Translations under genes and position numbers: made by a program
The notes under the pieces: generated by a model
Seen by the model: only the letters and a program-made list of their open reading frames with translations
Database searches by the model: none
Told to the model about the DNA's origin: nothing
In this document: positions 9,026-19,300 of the stretch, one piece after another
How the letters are laid out: each line of letters opens with the position of its first letter
How positions within the stretch are numbered: position 1 is the first letter of the stretch
Assembly (NCBI RefSeq): GCF_017569185.1
Contig: NZ_CP071869.1
Coordinates: forward strand, 4,006,501-4,070,500
Direction of reading: 5' to 3'
DNA: 64,000 nucleotides
Source of the DNA: Polaribacter cellanae
GTDB taxonomy: Bacteria; Bacteroidota; Bacteroidia; Flavobacteriales; Flavobacteriaceae

Positions 9026-9044
9026 TTTATTTACAGTAAATAAA
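9026..9044. promoter_or_regulatory. Perfect 19-bp palindrome, possible operator
   Basis: TTTATTTAC, central A, GTAAATAAA. It lies in the gap between the AraC gene and the formylglycine-generating enzyme gene. The odd-length symmetry with a single central base is typical of protein-binding sites more than of terminators, since no T tract follows. Confidence 0.3.
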
Positions 9045-9196
9045 GATGGTTTTTTAGTTTAATTTAGAAATTGGAATGAAAAAATTAGCCTAATTTTATT
9101 TTTGCTAAATATTAAAGATTTAGCTTTTAGTAATTGTTTTTAAAAAGAAGTTTAAAGCTCTTTTATTGAATATTAAAAAAAACAACTTACTGCTTT

Positions 9197-9212
9197 ACAG
9201 GTGATTACCTGT
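9197..9212. promoter_or_regulatory. Inverted repeat ACAGGT-GATT-ACCTGT upstream of FGE
   Basis: A perfect 6-bp inverted repeat with a 4-base centre, 40 bp before the start codon of the formylglycine-generating enzyme. It is GC-richer than its surroundings. It could be an operator or a small leader hairpin; no T tract follows, so a terminator is unlikely. Confidence 0.35.
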
Positions 9213-9251
9213 GCTTGTTAGTTACAAATTATACATTTACGTTTAAAAATT

Positions 9252-10358
9252 ATGACTTTTAAAACAAAATTTACAATAATCTCATTTTTTACATGTGGCT
9301 CTTTTATAATTTCTTGTGACAAAAAAGAAAAAGTTAAAAATTTAGATAAAAGTGAAAAAGTAACGAAAACTGTTTTAAAAGAGGATGTAAAAACGCCAGA
9401 TGAAATGGTTTGGGTTGAAAGAAAAACATTTTTAATGGGGGCAAAAGAAGACGACCAATATGCAATGATGCGTGAGAAACCAGCACACAAAGTTTCTGTA
9501 GATGGTTTTTTTATTGATGTTCATGAGGTTACAAACAGGCAGTTTAGAGCATTTGTTGAAGCTACCAAATATGTTACAACAGCAGAAAAACCAATTGATT
9601 GGGACGAAATTAAAAAAGATCTACCAGCAAGAACCAAAAAACCAGCAGATTCTATTTTACAACCAGGAAGTTTAATTTTTAACAAACACGCAAGAAAAGT
9701 GGTTTCTATGAATAATTACCAACAATGGTGGATCTGGAAAATTGGTGCAAACTGGAAACAACCAGAAGGTCCAGGAAGTTCTATTGAAGGAAAAGACAAT
9801 TACCCAGTAGTTCATGTTAGTTACAACGATGCTTTGGCATATTGTAAATGGGCAAATAGAAGGTTGCCAACAGAAGCAGAATGGGAATCTGCAGCGCAAG
9901 GAAAAAATACGGCAGACACTTTTACTTGGGGAAATAACTTTGCAGAACTAAATGCAAATGCAAATACTTGGCAAGGTCAATTTCCTACGAAAAATAATTC
10001 TTTGGATGGTTTCGAATATATTGCTCCTGTAGAATCGTATCCTCCAAATAGTATTGGCTTGTATGATATGGCTGGAAATGTTTGGGAAATGACAACAGAT
10101 TTATTTAATGTAAATTATTATAAATCATTAAACTCTAACGAAGTTTTAAATAACCCTAGAGGAGCAGATAGTTCTTATACACCTTCGAATCCATATCAAT
10201 TAGAACACGTTATGAAAGGTGGTTCTTTTTTATGTCATGCTTCTTATTGTGCAAGTTTTAGAATTTCTGCAAAAATGGGAATGGAACCAAGCTCAAGTGC
10301 AGACCATATTGGTTTTCGAACGGTTGCAACCCCAGAAATGTTGGTTGATAAGAAGTAA
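9252..10358 (+). CDS. Lipoprotein formylglycine-generating enzyme (sulfatase maturase)
   Basis: A 368-residue FGE/SUMF1-family protein. The N-terminus is a lipoprotein signal with lipobox Cys22 (FIISC). The FGE-sulfatase domain runs from about residue 50 to 360. The catalytic region reads [11 protein letters not shown], giving Cys328 and Cys333, the two cysteines that bind copper in active FGEs, followed by [10 protein letters not shown]. Many bacterial SUMF1-domain proteins lack these cysteines, so this looks like a true aerobic sulfatase maturase that oxidises Cys to formylglycine. The signal predicts an envelope location, at the inner or outer membrane. No sulfatase is encoded in this window. 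Its place beside the fucose operon suggests support for sulfatases acting on sulfated fucans encoded elsewhere. Confidence 0.85.
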   Translation: MTFKTKFTIISFFTCGSFIISCDKKEKVKNLDKSEKVTKTVLKEDVKTPDEMVWVERKTFLMGAKEDDQYAMMREKPAHKVSVDGFFIDVHEVTNRQFRAFVEATKYVTTAEKPIDWDEIKKDLPARTKKPADSILQPGSLIFNKHARKVVSMNNYQQWWIWKIGANWKQPEGPGSSIEGKDNYPVVHVSYNDALAYCKWANRRLPTEAEWESAAQGKNTADTFTWGNNFAELNANANTWQGQFPTKNNSLDGFEYIAPVESYPPNSIGLYDMAGNVWEMTTDLFNVNYYKSLNSNEVLNNPRGADSSYTPSNPYQLEHVMKGGSFLCHASYCASFRISAKMGMEPSSSADHIGFRTVATPEMLVDKK

Positions 10359-10364
10359 TTTTTT

Positions 10365-10385
10365 ATTATTTCTGAAATAATTTTA
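10365..10385. terminator. AT-rich hairpin between convergent genes
   Basis: ATTATTT, loop CTG, AAATAAT, followed by TTTT. It lies 7 bp after the FGE stop codon. The stem is perfect but contains no G/C pair, so termination strength is doubtful. The remaining 200 bp to the AraC stop show nothing recognisable. Confidence 0.35.
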
Positions 10386-10590
10386 CTGGATATATTATTT
10401 TTAACAATCAAATTCTTTCAATTTTATTGATAGAATAACGATTCAGCTGATTTTAGCCAAAATATTTATTGTTTTTTGAAAACAGTTTGGTTGATACCAA
10501 TAATGTTTGAACCTATTTACAATAGATCGAAACCCATTATAGTTGAATTTTTGGATAATAAATTCAATTTTAAAACTGCAAAATAAATAC

Positions 10591-11466
10591 TTATCCTTTC
10601 TTTAAATTTCGATAATTTCTCGGCGAATTTCCCATTGTTTTTGTAAAAACACGAGAAAAATAAAAAGAATCTTGATAGCCAACTTTTATTGCAATTTCAT
10701 TTACTTTTAAATCGCTAAAATCTAACAAATTACACGCTTTTCGAATTTTTAAATGGGTTAAGTAATTTAATGGAGAAATCGCCGTTTTTTTCTTGAAAAG
10801 TGTACAGAATTGAGAAACAGAAAGTTGTGCGTCTTTTGCCAAAGTATCTAAACTTATTTTCTCGTTTAAGTGTTCTTTCATGTAAGTAATACTTTTCGAA
10901 ATCCTGTCTGAAGCTTGTATTTCTTTTACTTTTCTAAATTGAGACACATATCGTAAAGAACCTAACATATGCCACAAACAAATGTTGGCATATTCTAAAT
11001 TATCTTTGCTATAACCCATTTCTAAATTGTTAAAAATTTCTTCGAAAAGTAAAATTCGATCTCTAAATCTAGAGTTTGAAGTTAAATGAATAGCTACTTT
11101 TTTATTCGGATGATTTATGAGGCTTTCTGCTTTGTTTCCTGTAAAATGAATCCAATAAATACTCCATGGATTGTTATTATTCGCACCATATTTATGAGCA
11201 GTTTCTGCGGAAATAATAATATATTCGTTTTCGGTTATTTGCTGTTTTTTTTCATCTATTTCTACCCAGCCTTCACCATTTACACAATAAATTAGAATGT
11301 TTTGAGAAATACCTTTTCTTTTTCTATAATGATGATAAGCATTTGGGTAATAACCTATGTCTGTAACTAACAAAGAGTTTACAAGTTTATTTTTCTTTAA
11401 ATCTTTGATGATGCTTTTTGGTAAAACAATCGATTTTTCTTCATTAAAACCTTCTTTTTTTTTCAT
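10591..11466 (-). CDS. AraC-family regulator of the sugar porter/GH2 locus
   Basis: A 291-residue regulator: an AraC-type cupin N-terminal domain (GEGWVEIDEKKQQITENEY region) and a C-terminal helix-turn-helix pair from about 190 (KISLDTLAKDAQLSVSQF and VGYQDSFYFSRVFTKTMG). It is divergent from the sugar porter gene with 127 bp between the start codons, the normal arrangement for a local activator. It probably responds to the oligosaccharide or sugar released by the GH2 enzyme. Length is typical and the start is the first Met of the frame. Confidence 0.85.
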   Translation of the reverse strand: MKKKEGFNEEKSIVLPKSIIKDLKKNKLVNSLLVTDIGYYPNAYHHYRKRKGISQNILIYCVNGEGWVEIDEKKQQITENEYIIISAETAHKYGANNNNPWSIYWIHFTGNKAESLINHPNKKVAIHLTSNSRFRDRILLFEEIFNNLEMGYSKDNLEYANICLWHMLGSLRYVSQFRKVKEIQASDRISKSITYMKEHLNEKISLDTLAKDAQLSVSQFCTLFKKKTAISPLNYLTHLKIRKACNLLDFSDLKVNEIAIKVGYQDSFYFSRVFTKTMGNSPRNYRNLKKG

Positions 11467-11523
11467 TTTATAAAATTAATATAAAAATCGTAAGATAATC
11501 CATGTTTATAAAATTATTCTCTA

Positions 11524-11554
11524 TTTGTTTTATCAGTATTTAAAATTACATTTA
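11524..11554 (+). promoter_or_regulatory. Promoter of the sugar porter operon
   Basis: TTTG at 11524-11527 and TACATTTA at 11547-11554 are separated by 19 bases. This matches the Bacteroidetes primary sigma factor consensus (TTTG, 17-23 bases, TAnnTTTG) except for the last base. The predicted start site leaves a leader of about 35 bases before the ATG at 11594. Confidence 0.5.
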
Positions 11555-11593
11555 CAAACATTAAAAAAGAGTTTCCGCCTAAAATAAAGAATT

Positions 11594-13009
11594 ATGAGTA
11601 TAAAAAACACTTTTAATTATCGTTTTCTAATCAGTATATCTTTGGTTACAGCCATGGGAGGACTTTTATTTGGATACGATTGGGTAGTAATTGGTGGTGC
11701 AAAACCTTTTTATGAGAAGTTTTTTAATATTGCAGATTCTCCATCTTTACAAGGTTGGGCAATGAGTTGTGCATTAATTGGTTGTTTAATAGGTGCCATT
11801 TTTTCTGGAATACTAAGCGATAAATATGGTAGAAAAAAACTATTGATTTTAGCAGCATTTCTATTTATCGTATCAGCAATAGGAACAGGAGCAACAGACA
11901 CATTTACAATTTTTATTATGTATCGAATTATTGGTGGAGTTGGTATTGGTTTGGCATCTAATTTATCGCCAATGTATATCGCAGAAATTTCTCCAAGTGC
12001 TGTAAGAGGAAAATTTGTTTCCTTAAATCAATTAACAATCGTAGTCGGAATTTTAGCAGCACAATTAGTCAACTGGCAATTGGCAGAACCAGTAGCCATA
12101 AATGCTACAGATTTAGAAATTTTAAACTCTTGGAACGGACAAACTGGCTGGAGATGGATGTTTTGGGTAGAAATAATCCCTGCAGGTTTATTTTTTATAT
12201 TGATGTTTTTTGTGCCAGAAAGTCCAAGATGGTTGGTAAAAAAAGGAAATGAAAAGAAAGCATTAAAAACACTTACTTTAATTGGCGGACAAAAGTACGC
12301 GCAAACACAAATCGACCAAATAAGAGAAACTTCTAAAGGAGTTATAGAAAAAGTAAATTTTAAGGCACTCTTTAAACCAAATGTTAAAAAGATATTATTA
12401 ATTGGTGTTGTAATTGCAGTATTTCAACAATGGTGTGGAATAAATGTAATTTTTAATTATGCAGACGAAATATTTTCATCAGCAGGTTATGGAGTATCAG
12501 CCATCCTTTTTAACATTGTAATTACAGGAAGTGTAAACCTAATTTTTACGTTTGTAGCAATTTTTACAGTAGATCGTTGGGGAAGACGTGCATTAATGCT
12601 TTTAGGAGCTGGAGGATTGGCAGGAATTTACACGTTAATGGGAGCCGCTTACTTTTTTAAAATTAGTGGTTGGCCATTATTAGTATTGGTAATTACTGCA
12701 ATAGCATGTTATGCAATGTCTTTGGCACCAATTACTTGGGTGGTTTTGTCAGAAATTTTCCCCAATAAAATTAGAGGAGCAGCAATGGCTGTAGCAACAG
12801 TTGCATTATGGTCTGCTTGCTTTATTTTAACCTATACTTTCCCATTACTGAATCACTTTTTAGGTGCCTCAGGAACTTTTTGGATGTATGGTTTTATTTC
12901 TTTAGCTGGTTTTATATTTATCTATAAGAGATTACCAGAAACAAAAGGAAAGTCGTTGGAAGAAATAGAAGAAGAAATTGTGGATGTAGAGAAATCTATA
13001 AAAATATAA
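11594..13009 (+). CDS. MFS sugar porter (XylE/GLUT-like)
   Basis: A 471-residue twelve-helix sugar:H+ symporter of the inner membrane. All family signatures are present: GGLLFGYDWVVIGG in helix 1, DKYGRKK in the loop after helix 2, PESPRWLVKKG before the central loop, QQWCGINVIFNY in helix 7, DRWGRRAL, and the C-terminal PETKGKSLEEIEEE. It is the first gene of a three-gene operon, followed after 17 bp by a DUF5107 protein and then a GH2 enzyme. It probably imports the monosaccharide released by these. The exact sugar (galactose, xylose, arabinose or glucose) cannot be read from the sequence. Confidence 0.9.
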   Translation: MSIKNTFNYRFLISISLVTAMGGLLFGYDWVVIGGAKPFYEKFFNIADSPSLQGWAMSCALIGCLIGAIFSGILSDKYGRKKLLILAAFLFIVSAIGTGATDTFTIFIMYRIIGGVGIGLASNLSPMYIAEISPSAVRGKFVSLNQLTIVVGILAAQLVNWQLAEPVAINATDLEILNSWNGQTGWRWMFWVEIIPAGLFFILMFFVPESPRWLVKKGNEKKALKTLTLIGGQKYAQTQIDQIRETSKGVIEKVNFKALFKPNVKKILLIGVVIAVFQQWCGINVIFNYADEIFSSAGYGVSAILFNIVITGSVNLIFTFVAIFTVDRWGRRALMLLGAGGLAGIYTLMGAAYFFKISGWPLLVLVITAIACYAMSLAPITWVVLSEIFPNKIRGAAMAVATVALWSACFILTYTFPLLNHFLGASGTFWMYGFISLAGFIFIYKRLPETKGKSLEEIEEEIVDVEKSIKI

Positions 13010-13026
13010 AGTAAAAAAGCAAACGT

Positions 13027-16000
13027 ATGAATGCTGTAAAAGTTTGGAAAGAAAAAGTAGTAATTCCTACTTATGAAGTTGGCGAGCCTGAAAAAAATCC
13101 TGTTTTTTTAGAAAACAGAGTCTATCAAGGAAGTTCTGGAAAAGTATATCCAAATCCTGTAATAGAAAAAATTAGCAATACAAAAATAGACAAAGAATGG
13201 CAAGCTGTTTATTTAGAAAACGAGTTTGTAAAAATAATGATTTTACCAGAATTGGGAGGTCGTGTACAAATGGCGTACGATAAAACGAAGGAACGTCATT
13301 TTGTGTATTATAACCATGTTATAAAACCAGCTTTGGTAGGTTTAACAGGTCCTTGGATTTCTGGCGGAATCGAATTTAACTGGCCACAACATCACAGACC
13401 ATCTACTTATAGTCCTGTTGATTTTGATATTGAAGAAAATGCGGATGGCAGTAAAACCATTTGGTGTAGCGAAGTAGAACGAATGTTTAGAACCAAAGGA
13501 ATGGCTGGTTTTACCTTGCATCCAGAAAAAGCTTATTTGGAAATTAAAGTAAAATTATACAATAGAACTGAACAGCCACAAACTTTTTTATGGTGGGCAA
13601 ACCCTGCTGTAAAAGTAAATAACGATTATCAATCTGTTTTTCCACCAGATGTAAATGCGGTTTTCGATCATGGAAAAAGAGATGTTTCCGATTTTCCAAT
13701 TGCAACTGGAGTTTATTATAAAAAAGATTATGCTCCAGGAACAGATATTTCTCGTTATAAAAATATTCCAGTTCCAACTTCTTATATGGCCATAAATAGC
13801 GATTATAATTTTGTAGGCGGTTTCGAAAATGATAGTCAAGGTGGTTTGTTACATGTTGCAGATAACAATGTTTCTCCTGGAAAAAAGCAATGGACTTGGG
13901 GGAATGGAGAATTTGGCAAAGCTTGGGATAAAAATCTAACGGACGAAGATGGACCGTATATTGAGCTAATGTGTGGAGTTTATACAGATAATCAGCCAGA
14001 TTTTTCTTGGATGCATCCTTTTGAAGAAAAAACATTTTCGCAATACTTTATGCCCTACAGAGATTTAGGCGTAGTAAAAAATGCTACAAAAGAAGCCATG
14101 CTAAATATTGTTTTTAATGGAGGTAAAGCTGTTGTAAAGTTTTATACTTTAGGTGCTTATAAGAATTCTAAAATAACATTAAAAGCAAACGGAATGGTGT
14201 TTTTAGAAGAAGTTGTAGATGCTTCTCCGAAAAATTCTTACGAAAAAATAATAAAAATAGATACTTCTATTCCTGAAACGGATTATAAACTTTCTTTAGA
14301 AGATGAAGCTGGAAATGTGTTGGTTTCATATCAGCCAAAAGACACTTCAGGTAAAAAATTACCAGAACCAGCAAAACCAGCAAAATCTCCAAAAGAAATA
14401 GAAAGTATTGAGCAATTATTTTTGAGAGGTTTGCATTTAGAGCAATATAGGCACGCAACTTACAACCCAAAAGAATACTATTTGGAGGCCTTAAGAAGAG
14501 AACCAACTGACGTTCGATGCAACAATGCAATGGGTTTGTTATTGTTAAGAGCAGGACGATTTGAAAAAGCGGAAGCGTATTTTAACAAGGCAATTGAAAC
14601 GTTAACAGAGAGAAATCCGAATCCTTATGATAGTGAGGCTTATTATAATTTAGGGCAATCTTTAAAATATCAAGAAAGATATGATAAGGCTTACAAAGCA
14701 TTTTATAAATCTGCTTGGAATGCTGCTTGGCAGGATGCAGCGTATTTTCATTTGGCGCAAATTGCCACTTTACAAGGTAAGTTACAATTGGCTTTAGAGT
14801 TGATTGATAAATCGTTGGTAAGAAATTGGCACAACCATAAAGCACGTGTTTTAAAAATTTCTTTATTAAGAAAAACAGGTAAAAAGGAGGAAGCAAAAAA
14901 GTTAATTGAAGATAGTTTGACTTTGGATAAATTTAATTTTGGAGCAATTTTTGAAAGCTATTTAATTTTTGAAGAATCAGAAACTCTTCAGCAATTAAAA
15001 AATATCATAAGAAATAACATCAATAATTATATTGAATTTTCTTTAGATTATGCAAATGCAGGGCTTTATATAGAAGCGGTTTCGTTGCTCGAAATAGGAA
15101 TTTCTACAAACGATACAAATCCGTTGGCATTTTATTTTCTTTCTTGGTTTTATGCCCAGTATGGAAATGAGAATAAAGCGTTAGAATTATTGAAAGACAG
15201 AGATGCAAATGGATGTTTTGCATACAGATTAGAAGCGATTGCTGCATTAAAATCGGCAATTAAATTAAAAAAAGACGATGCCAAAGCACAGTATCATTTA
15301 GGAAATTTATGGTACGATAAAAAACAATATTCAAATGCAATTTCTTGTTGGGAATCTTCAAAAAATATAGATGATAATTTCGCAACAGTCCATAGAAATT
15401 TGTCTTTGGCGTATTTTAATAAGTTAGATGATAAAGAAAAAGCAGTAAAAGCTTTAGAGAGAGCTTTTGAGTTAGATAAAACCGACGCAAGAGTTTTAAT
15501 GGAACTGGATCAACTGTACAAAAGATTGAACTATTCAATTGAAAAGCGATTGGAATTATTTAATACACATCCAGAATTGGTAGAGTTTAGAGACGATTTA
15601 TATCTCGAAAAATGTACCATTTATAATCATTTAGGTGAACATTCGAAAAGTTTAGATTTGTTAATAAGCAGACAATTTTATCCTTGGGAAGGAGGAGAAG
15701 GGAAAGTTTCTGGGCAGTATTTGTTTGCAATTATTGCAATTGCTAAAAAATCCATTTCAAACGGAGAATTTAAAAAAGCCATTGAGTTCCTTGAAAAAAC
15801 CGAAAAATATCCCAATAATTTAGGAGAAGGGAAATTAGAAGGAACCCAAGAAAACGATATAAATTATTGGTTGGGTTGTGCTTATGAAGGTTTGCGAGAA
15901 CAGCAATTGGCAGAAAACTATTGGGAAAAGGCTTCAGAAGGATTATCAGAACCATCTCCAGCGATTTTTTATAATGACCAACAACCAGATAAAATATTTT

Positions 16001-16329
16001 ATCAAGGTTTGGCTTTTCAAAAATTAAATAAAAATGAAGAAGCAAAAACAAGGTTTAATAATTTATTAAATTACGGAAAAACTCATTTTAATGATGAAGT
16101 AAAATTAGATTATTTTGCAGTTTCGTTGCCAGATTTGTTAATTTGGGAAGACGATTTAAACAATAGAAATAAAATCCATTGTAATTATTTAATGGGATTA
16201 GGTTTCCTTGGTTTAAAAAAAATAGCAAAAGCTCAAAAAAAGTTCGAGGAAGTATTACAAGAAAACATCAATCATGATGGTGCTGTAATTCATCAAAAAT
16301 TAATAGAAAAAAATTACTTACATATATAA
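13027..16329 (+). CDS. DUF5107 domain protein with C-terminal TPR array
   Basis: A 1100-residue protein. Residues about 40-345 form the DUF5107 domain, a galactose-mutarotase-like beta-sandwich by family description, with ILPELGGRV, SGGIEFNWPQHHRPST and the acidic ELMCGVYTDNQPDFSW stretch. From about 455 to 1090 the chain is helical tetratricopeptide repeats (for example YYNLGQSLKYQERYDKAYKA). There is no signal peptide, so it should be cytoplasmic. It lies between a sugar porter and a secreted GH2 glycosidase with 10-17 bp gaps. The family is recurrent in Bacteroidetes sugar loci, but I know of no established reaction. A role in handling sugars or assembling partners through TPRs is inference. 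Confidence 0.8.
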   Translation: MNAVKVWKEKVVIPTYEVGEPEKNPVFLENRVYQGSSGKVYPNPVIEKISNTKIDKEWQAVYLENEFVKIMILPELGGRVQMAYDKTKERHFVYYNHVIKPALVGLTGPWISGGIEFNWPQHHRPSTYSPVDFDIEENADGSKTIWCSEVERMFRTKGMAGFTLHPEKAYLEIKVKLYNRTEQPQTFLWWANPAVKVNNDYQSVFPPDVNAVFDHGKRDVSDFPIATGVYYKKDYAPGTDISRYKNIPVPTSYMAINSDYNFVGGFENDSQGGLLHVADNNVSPGKKQWTWGNGEFGKAWDKNLTDEDGPYIELMCGVYTDNQPDFSWMHPFEEKTFSQYFMPYRDLGVVKNATKEAMLNIVFNGGKAVVKFYTLGAYKNSKITLKANGMVFLEEVVDASPKNSYEKIIKIDTSIPETDYKLSLEDEAGNVLVSYQPKDTSGKKLPEPAKPAKSPKEIESIEQLFLRGLHLEQYRHATYNPKEYYLEALRREPTDVRCNNAMGLLLLRAGRFEKAEAYFNKAIETLTERNPNPYDSEAYYNLGQSLKYQERYDKAYKAFYKSAWNAAWQDAAYFHLAQIATLQGKLQLALELIDKSLVRNWHNHKARVLKISLLRKTGKKEEAKKLIEDSLTLDKFNFGAIFESYLIFEESETLQQLKNIIRNNINNYIEFSLDYANAGLYIEAVSLLEIGISTNDTNPLAFYFLSWFYAQYGNENKALELLKDRDANGCFAYRLEAIAALKSAIKLKKDDAKAQYHLGNLWYDKKQYSNAISCWESSKNIDDNFATVHRNLSLAYFNKLDDKEKAVKALERAFELDKTDARVLMELDQLYKRLNYSIEKRLELFNTHPELVEFRDDLYLEKCTIYNHLGEHSKSLDLLISRQFYPWEGGEGKVSGQYLFAIIAIAKKSISNGEFKKAIEFLEKTEKYPNNLGEGKLEGTQENDINYWLGCAYEGLREQQLAENYWEKASEGLSEPSPAIFYNDQQPDKIFYQGLAFQKLNKNEEAKTRFNNLLNYGKTHFNDEVKLDYFAVSLPDLLIWEDDLNNRNKIHCNYLMGLGFLGLKKIAKAQKKFEEVLQENINHDGAVIHQKLIEKNYLHI

Positions 16330-16338
16330 ACCCTAATA

Positions 16339-19300
16339 ATGAAGAAAATAACAATCATATTTATCTTATTAATAGCTTTTTCCACAGTTTTAAAAGCGCA
16401 AAATATATTAAATCTACAAGGAACTTGGCATGTTCAGTTAGATAAAAGCAAAGTAAAAAAACAAATGCAATTGCCAGGAAGTTTGGCAGAAGCCGCAATT
16501 GGAGAAAAAACGGTGGGTTCCGATTTTGGAATTTTAACCCCGGCTTATAAATACATTGGAGTCGCTTGGTACGAAAGAGAATTTACAGTTCCAAAAAATT
16601 GGAAAAATAAAACAATTGAAGTTTTTTTAGAACGTGTTTTATGGGAATCTCAAGTGTATATCGATGGTAGAAAATTTACCACACAAGATGGTTTGGGAAC
16701 GCCTCATATTCATCCAATTGGAAAATTGAAGCCAGGAAAACACAAAATTTCAATCCGAGTAAATAACGACATGATTCATAATATTGGCGATAAAGGGCAT
16801 GCTTATGGAGAATATACCCAAAGTATTTGGAATGGAATTGTGGGAAAAATCGAATTAATTGCAAACGATCCTTCATTTATAAAATCGATTCGAACGTTTC
16901 CTTTGGTAGATAAAGATCAATTAAAATTAGATGTTGCAATTATTTCATCAGAAAAAAGAAAAGGAACTTTTTTAATAGAAATTATTGATGTAAAAACAAA
17001 TAAAATAGCCTTTAAAACCAAGGAGAAAGAAAAATTGGTTGTCGGAGAAAATTCAAAAGAAATTGTTTTGAATTTGAAAGGAAAACTAAAAAAATGGTCC
17101 GAATTTACACCAGAAGTTTATAATTTAAAAGTAACCTTAAATGTAGGGAAAAATAACGATATTTACGAAACAGAATTTGGTTTTGTACAATTTTCGCACG
17201 ATGGAACCAGAGTTACCGTAAACGGAAAACCAGTTTTTTTAAGAGGCAATTTAGACTGTGTGCATTTTCCATTAACAGGTTATCCATCTACAAAAGTAGA
17301 AGATTGGATAAGAATTTTCGAGATTTATAAAGATTACGGATTAAATCATGTTCGTTACCATTCTTGGTGTCCACCAGAAGCAGCATTTAAAGCCGCAAAC
17401 AGAGTGGGAATTTATATGCAAGCAGAAGCTTCTATTTGGATAGATTGGTGGATGAGTGAAGATATGAAGAAAAAAGGGAGACCAGAAATGGATACAAAAG
17501 GGCATCCAAAAGGTTTAGGAAAAGATTCCAAAAGAGACAAATTTGTAATTGCAGAAATGAATAGAGTCGTAGATTATTATGGAAATAACCCATCATTTAC
17601 CATGTTTTGTATTGGAAACGAGTTAGGAAATTCAGATTTCGATGTAATGAAAAACTGGATTGCAGACCTTAAAAAGAAAGATCCAAGAAGACTATACGCA
17701 ATTTCTACTGCAAGAAAAATAACAACAGTAGACGATTATATGGCAACACATTACATACCAAATGTTGGTAGAACAAGAGGTTTAAATGGTCCTGGAACAG
17801 ATTGGGATTTCGAGGCTGTATATAATAAAATGAATATTCCAATTATTGCACATGAAATTGGGCAATGGCCAGTATACCCATCTTGGACAGAAATCGATAA
17901 ATATACAGGAGTTTTAAAAGCAAGAAATTTCGAAGAGTTTAGAGCTGTTGCTCAGAAAAACGGAATTGTAGATCAAGATGAAGATTTTAAAATGGCATCT
18001 GGAGCATTAAATCAAATTATGTATAAATATGAAACAGAATCTTTCTTAAGAACAAAAAGTTGTGCAGGAGTGCAATTACTAAGCATGCAAGATTACCAAG
18101 GACAAGGAGAAGCTTTAATAGGTTGGTTAGATGCTCATTGGGATAGTAAAGGAATTACCACACCAGAAAAATTTAGAGAACATTTTACAGAAACCGTTCC
18201 ATTACTTCGAATGAAGAAATTTATATGGTCTACAGACGAGGTTTACCAAGCAAAAGCACAACTATCTCATTATGGAAATAATGCGATTAAAAATGGAGTT
18301 GTGCAAATGAAAATTCTTACTTCCGAAGGAAAAGTATTAAAAGAAGATGCTTGGAATATTAATAATGTTAAAATTGGCTCGTTAATAAATTTAGGGAATA
18401 TTTCTTTTCCATTAAATGAGATTACAAATGCAGATGAACTTACGATTTCTTTACAATTAAAAGGAACAGAATATAAAAACGAATGGCAAATTTGGGTGTT
18501 TCCAAAAGAGTTGCCTAAAGTAGATAATAGTGCCATTCTTATTTCAGATCAATTAGATGATAAGACTTTACAGGCATTAGAAAACGGAGCAAAAGTTTTA
18601 TTGGTTGCAAATAATTTAGGAACTACAGAAAACAGTGTAAATGTTGGTTTTTATCCTTTGTATTGGTCGTTAACTTTTTTCCCTGGTCAAGGAAAAACCA
18701 ATATTGGAATGTTGTTAAAAGACAAACATCCAGCCTTCGATAAATTTCCAACAAAGTTTCATAGCGATTGGCAATGGGAAACGTTTAAAAATAAAACAAA
18801 AGGCTTTATTTTAAACGATTTACCAGCAAATTATAAGCCTATTGCTCAGGTTGTAGACGATTTTCATAGAAATAATAAAGAAGGTGCAATTTTCGAATTT
18901 AAGGTAGGAAAAGGAAAGTTATTAATCTCTGGTTTCGACCTAAATAATACTAAAAACGTAGTTGCAAATCAGTTGAAATATAGTTTAACAGCATATATGA
19001 AAACATCGGATTTTGCTCCAGAACAATCCGTAAGTATTCCTTTTATTAAAAATCTTTTTCCGTTAATACCACAAGTGGAAGATGTGGCTACCAATAGTCA
19101 ATTTAAAAACGTAATTCTTGAAATAAACGCTGCAGGAAATTTTAATGAAAAAGAAACCAATAAACCTTGGAAACCAGCATTAGATATTGTTGAAGTTTCT
19201 AAAGATACAAAATACAAGGTAAAAGCAAATGGTTTTTGGAAAGACAATGTTGTAACAGTTTGGTATGGAGAAGAAATAACAATAGAAATTGAATGTCCTG

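Noticed and set aside
13544..14035. 163-codon open frame on the minus strand
   Set aside because: It lies wholly inside the DUF5107-TPR gene in another frame and has no family character; the forward gene has clear domains.
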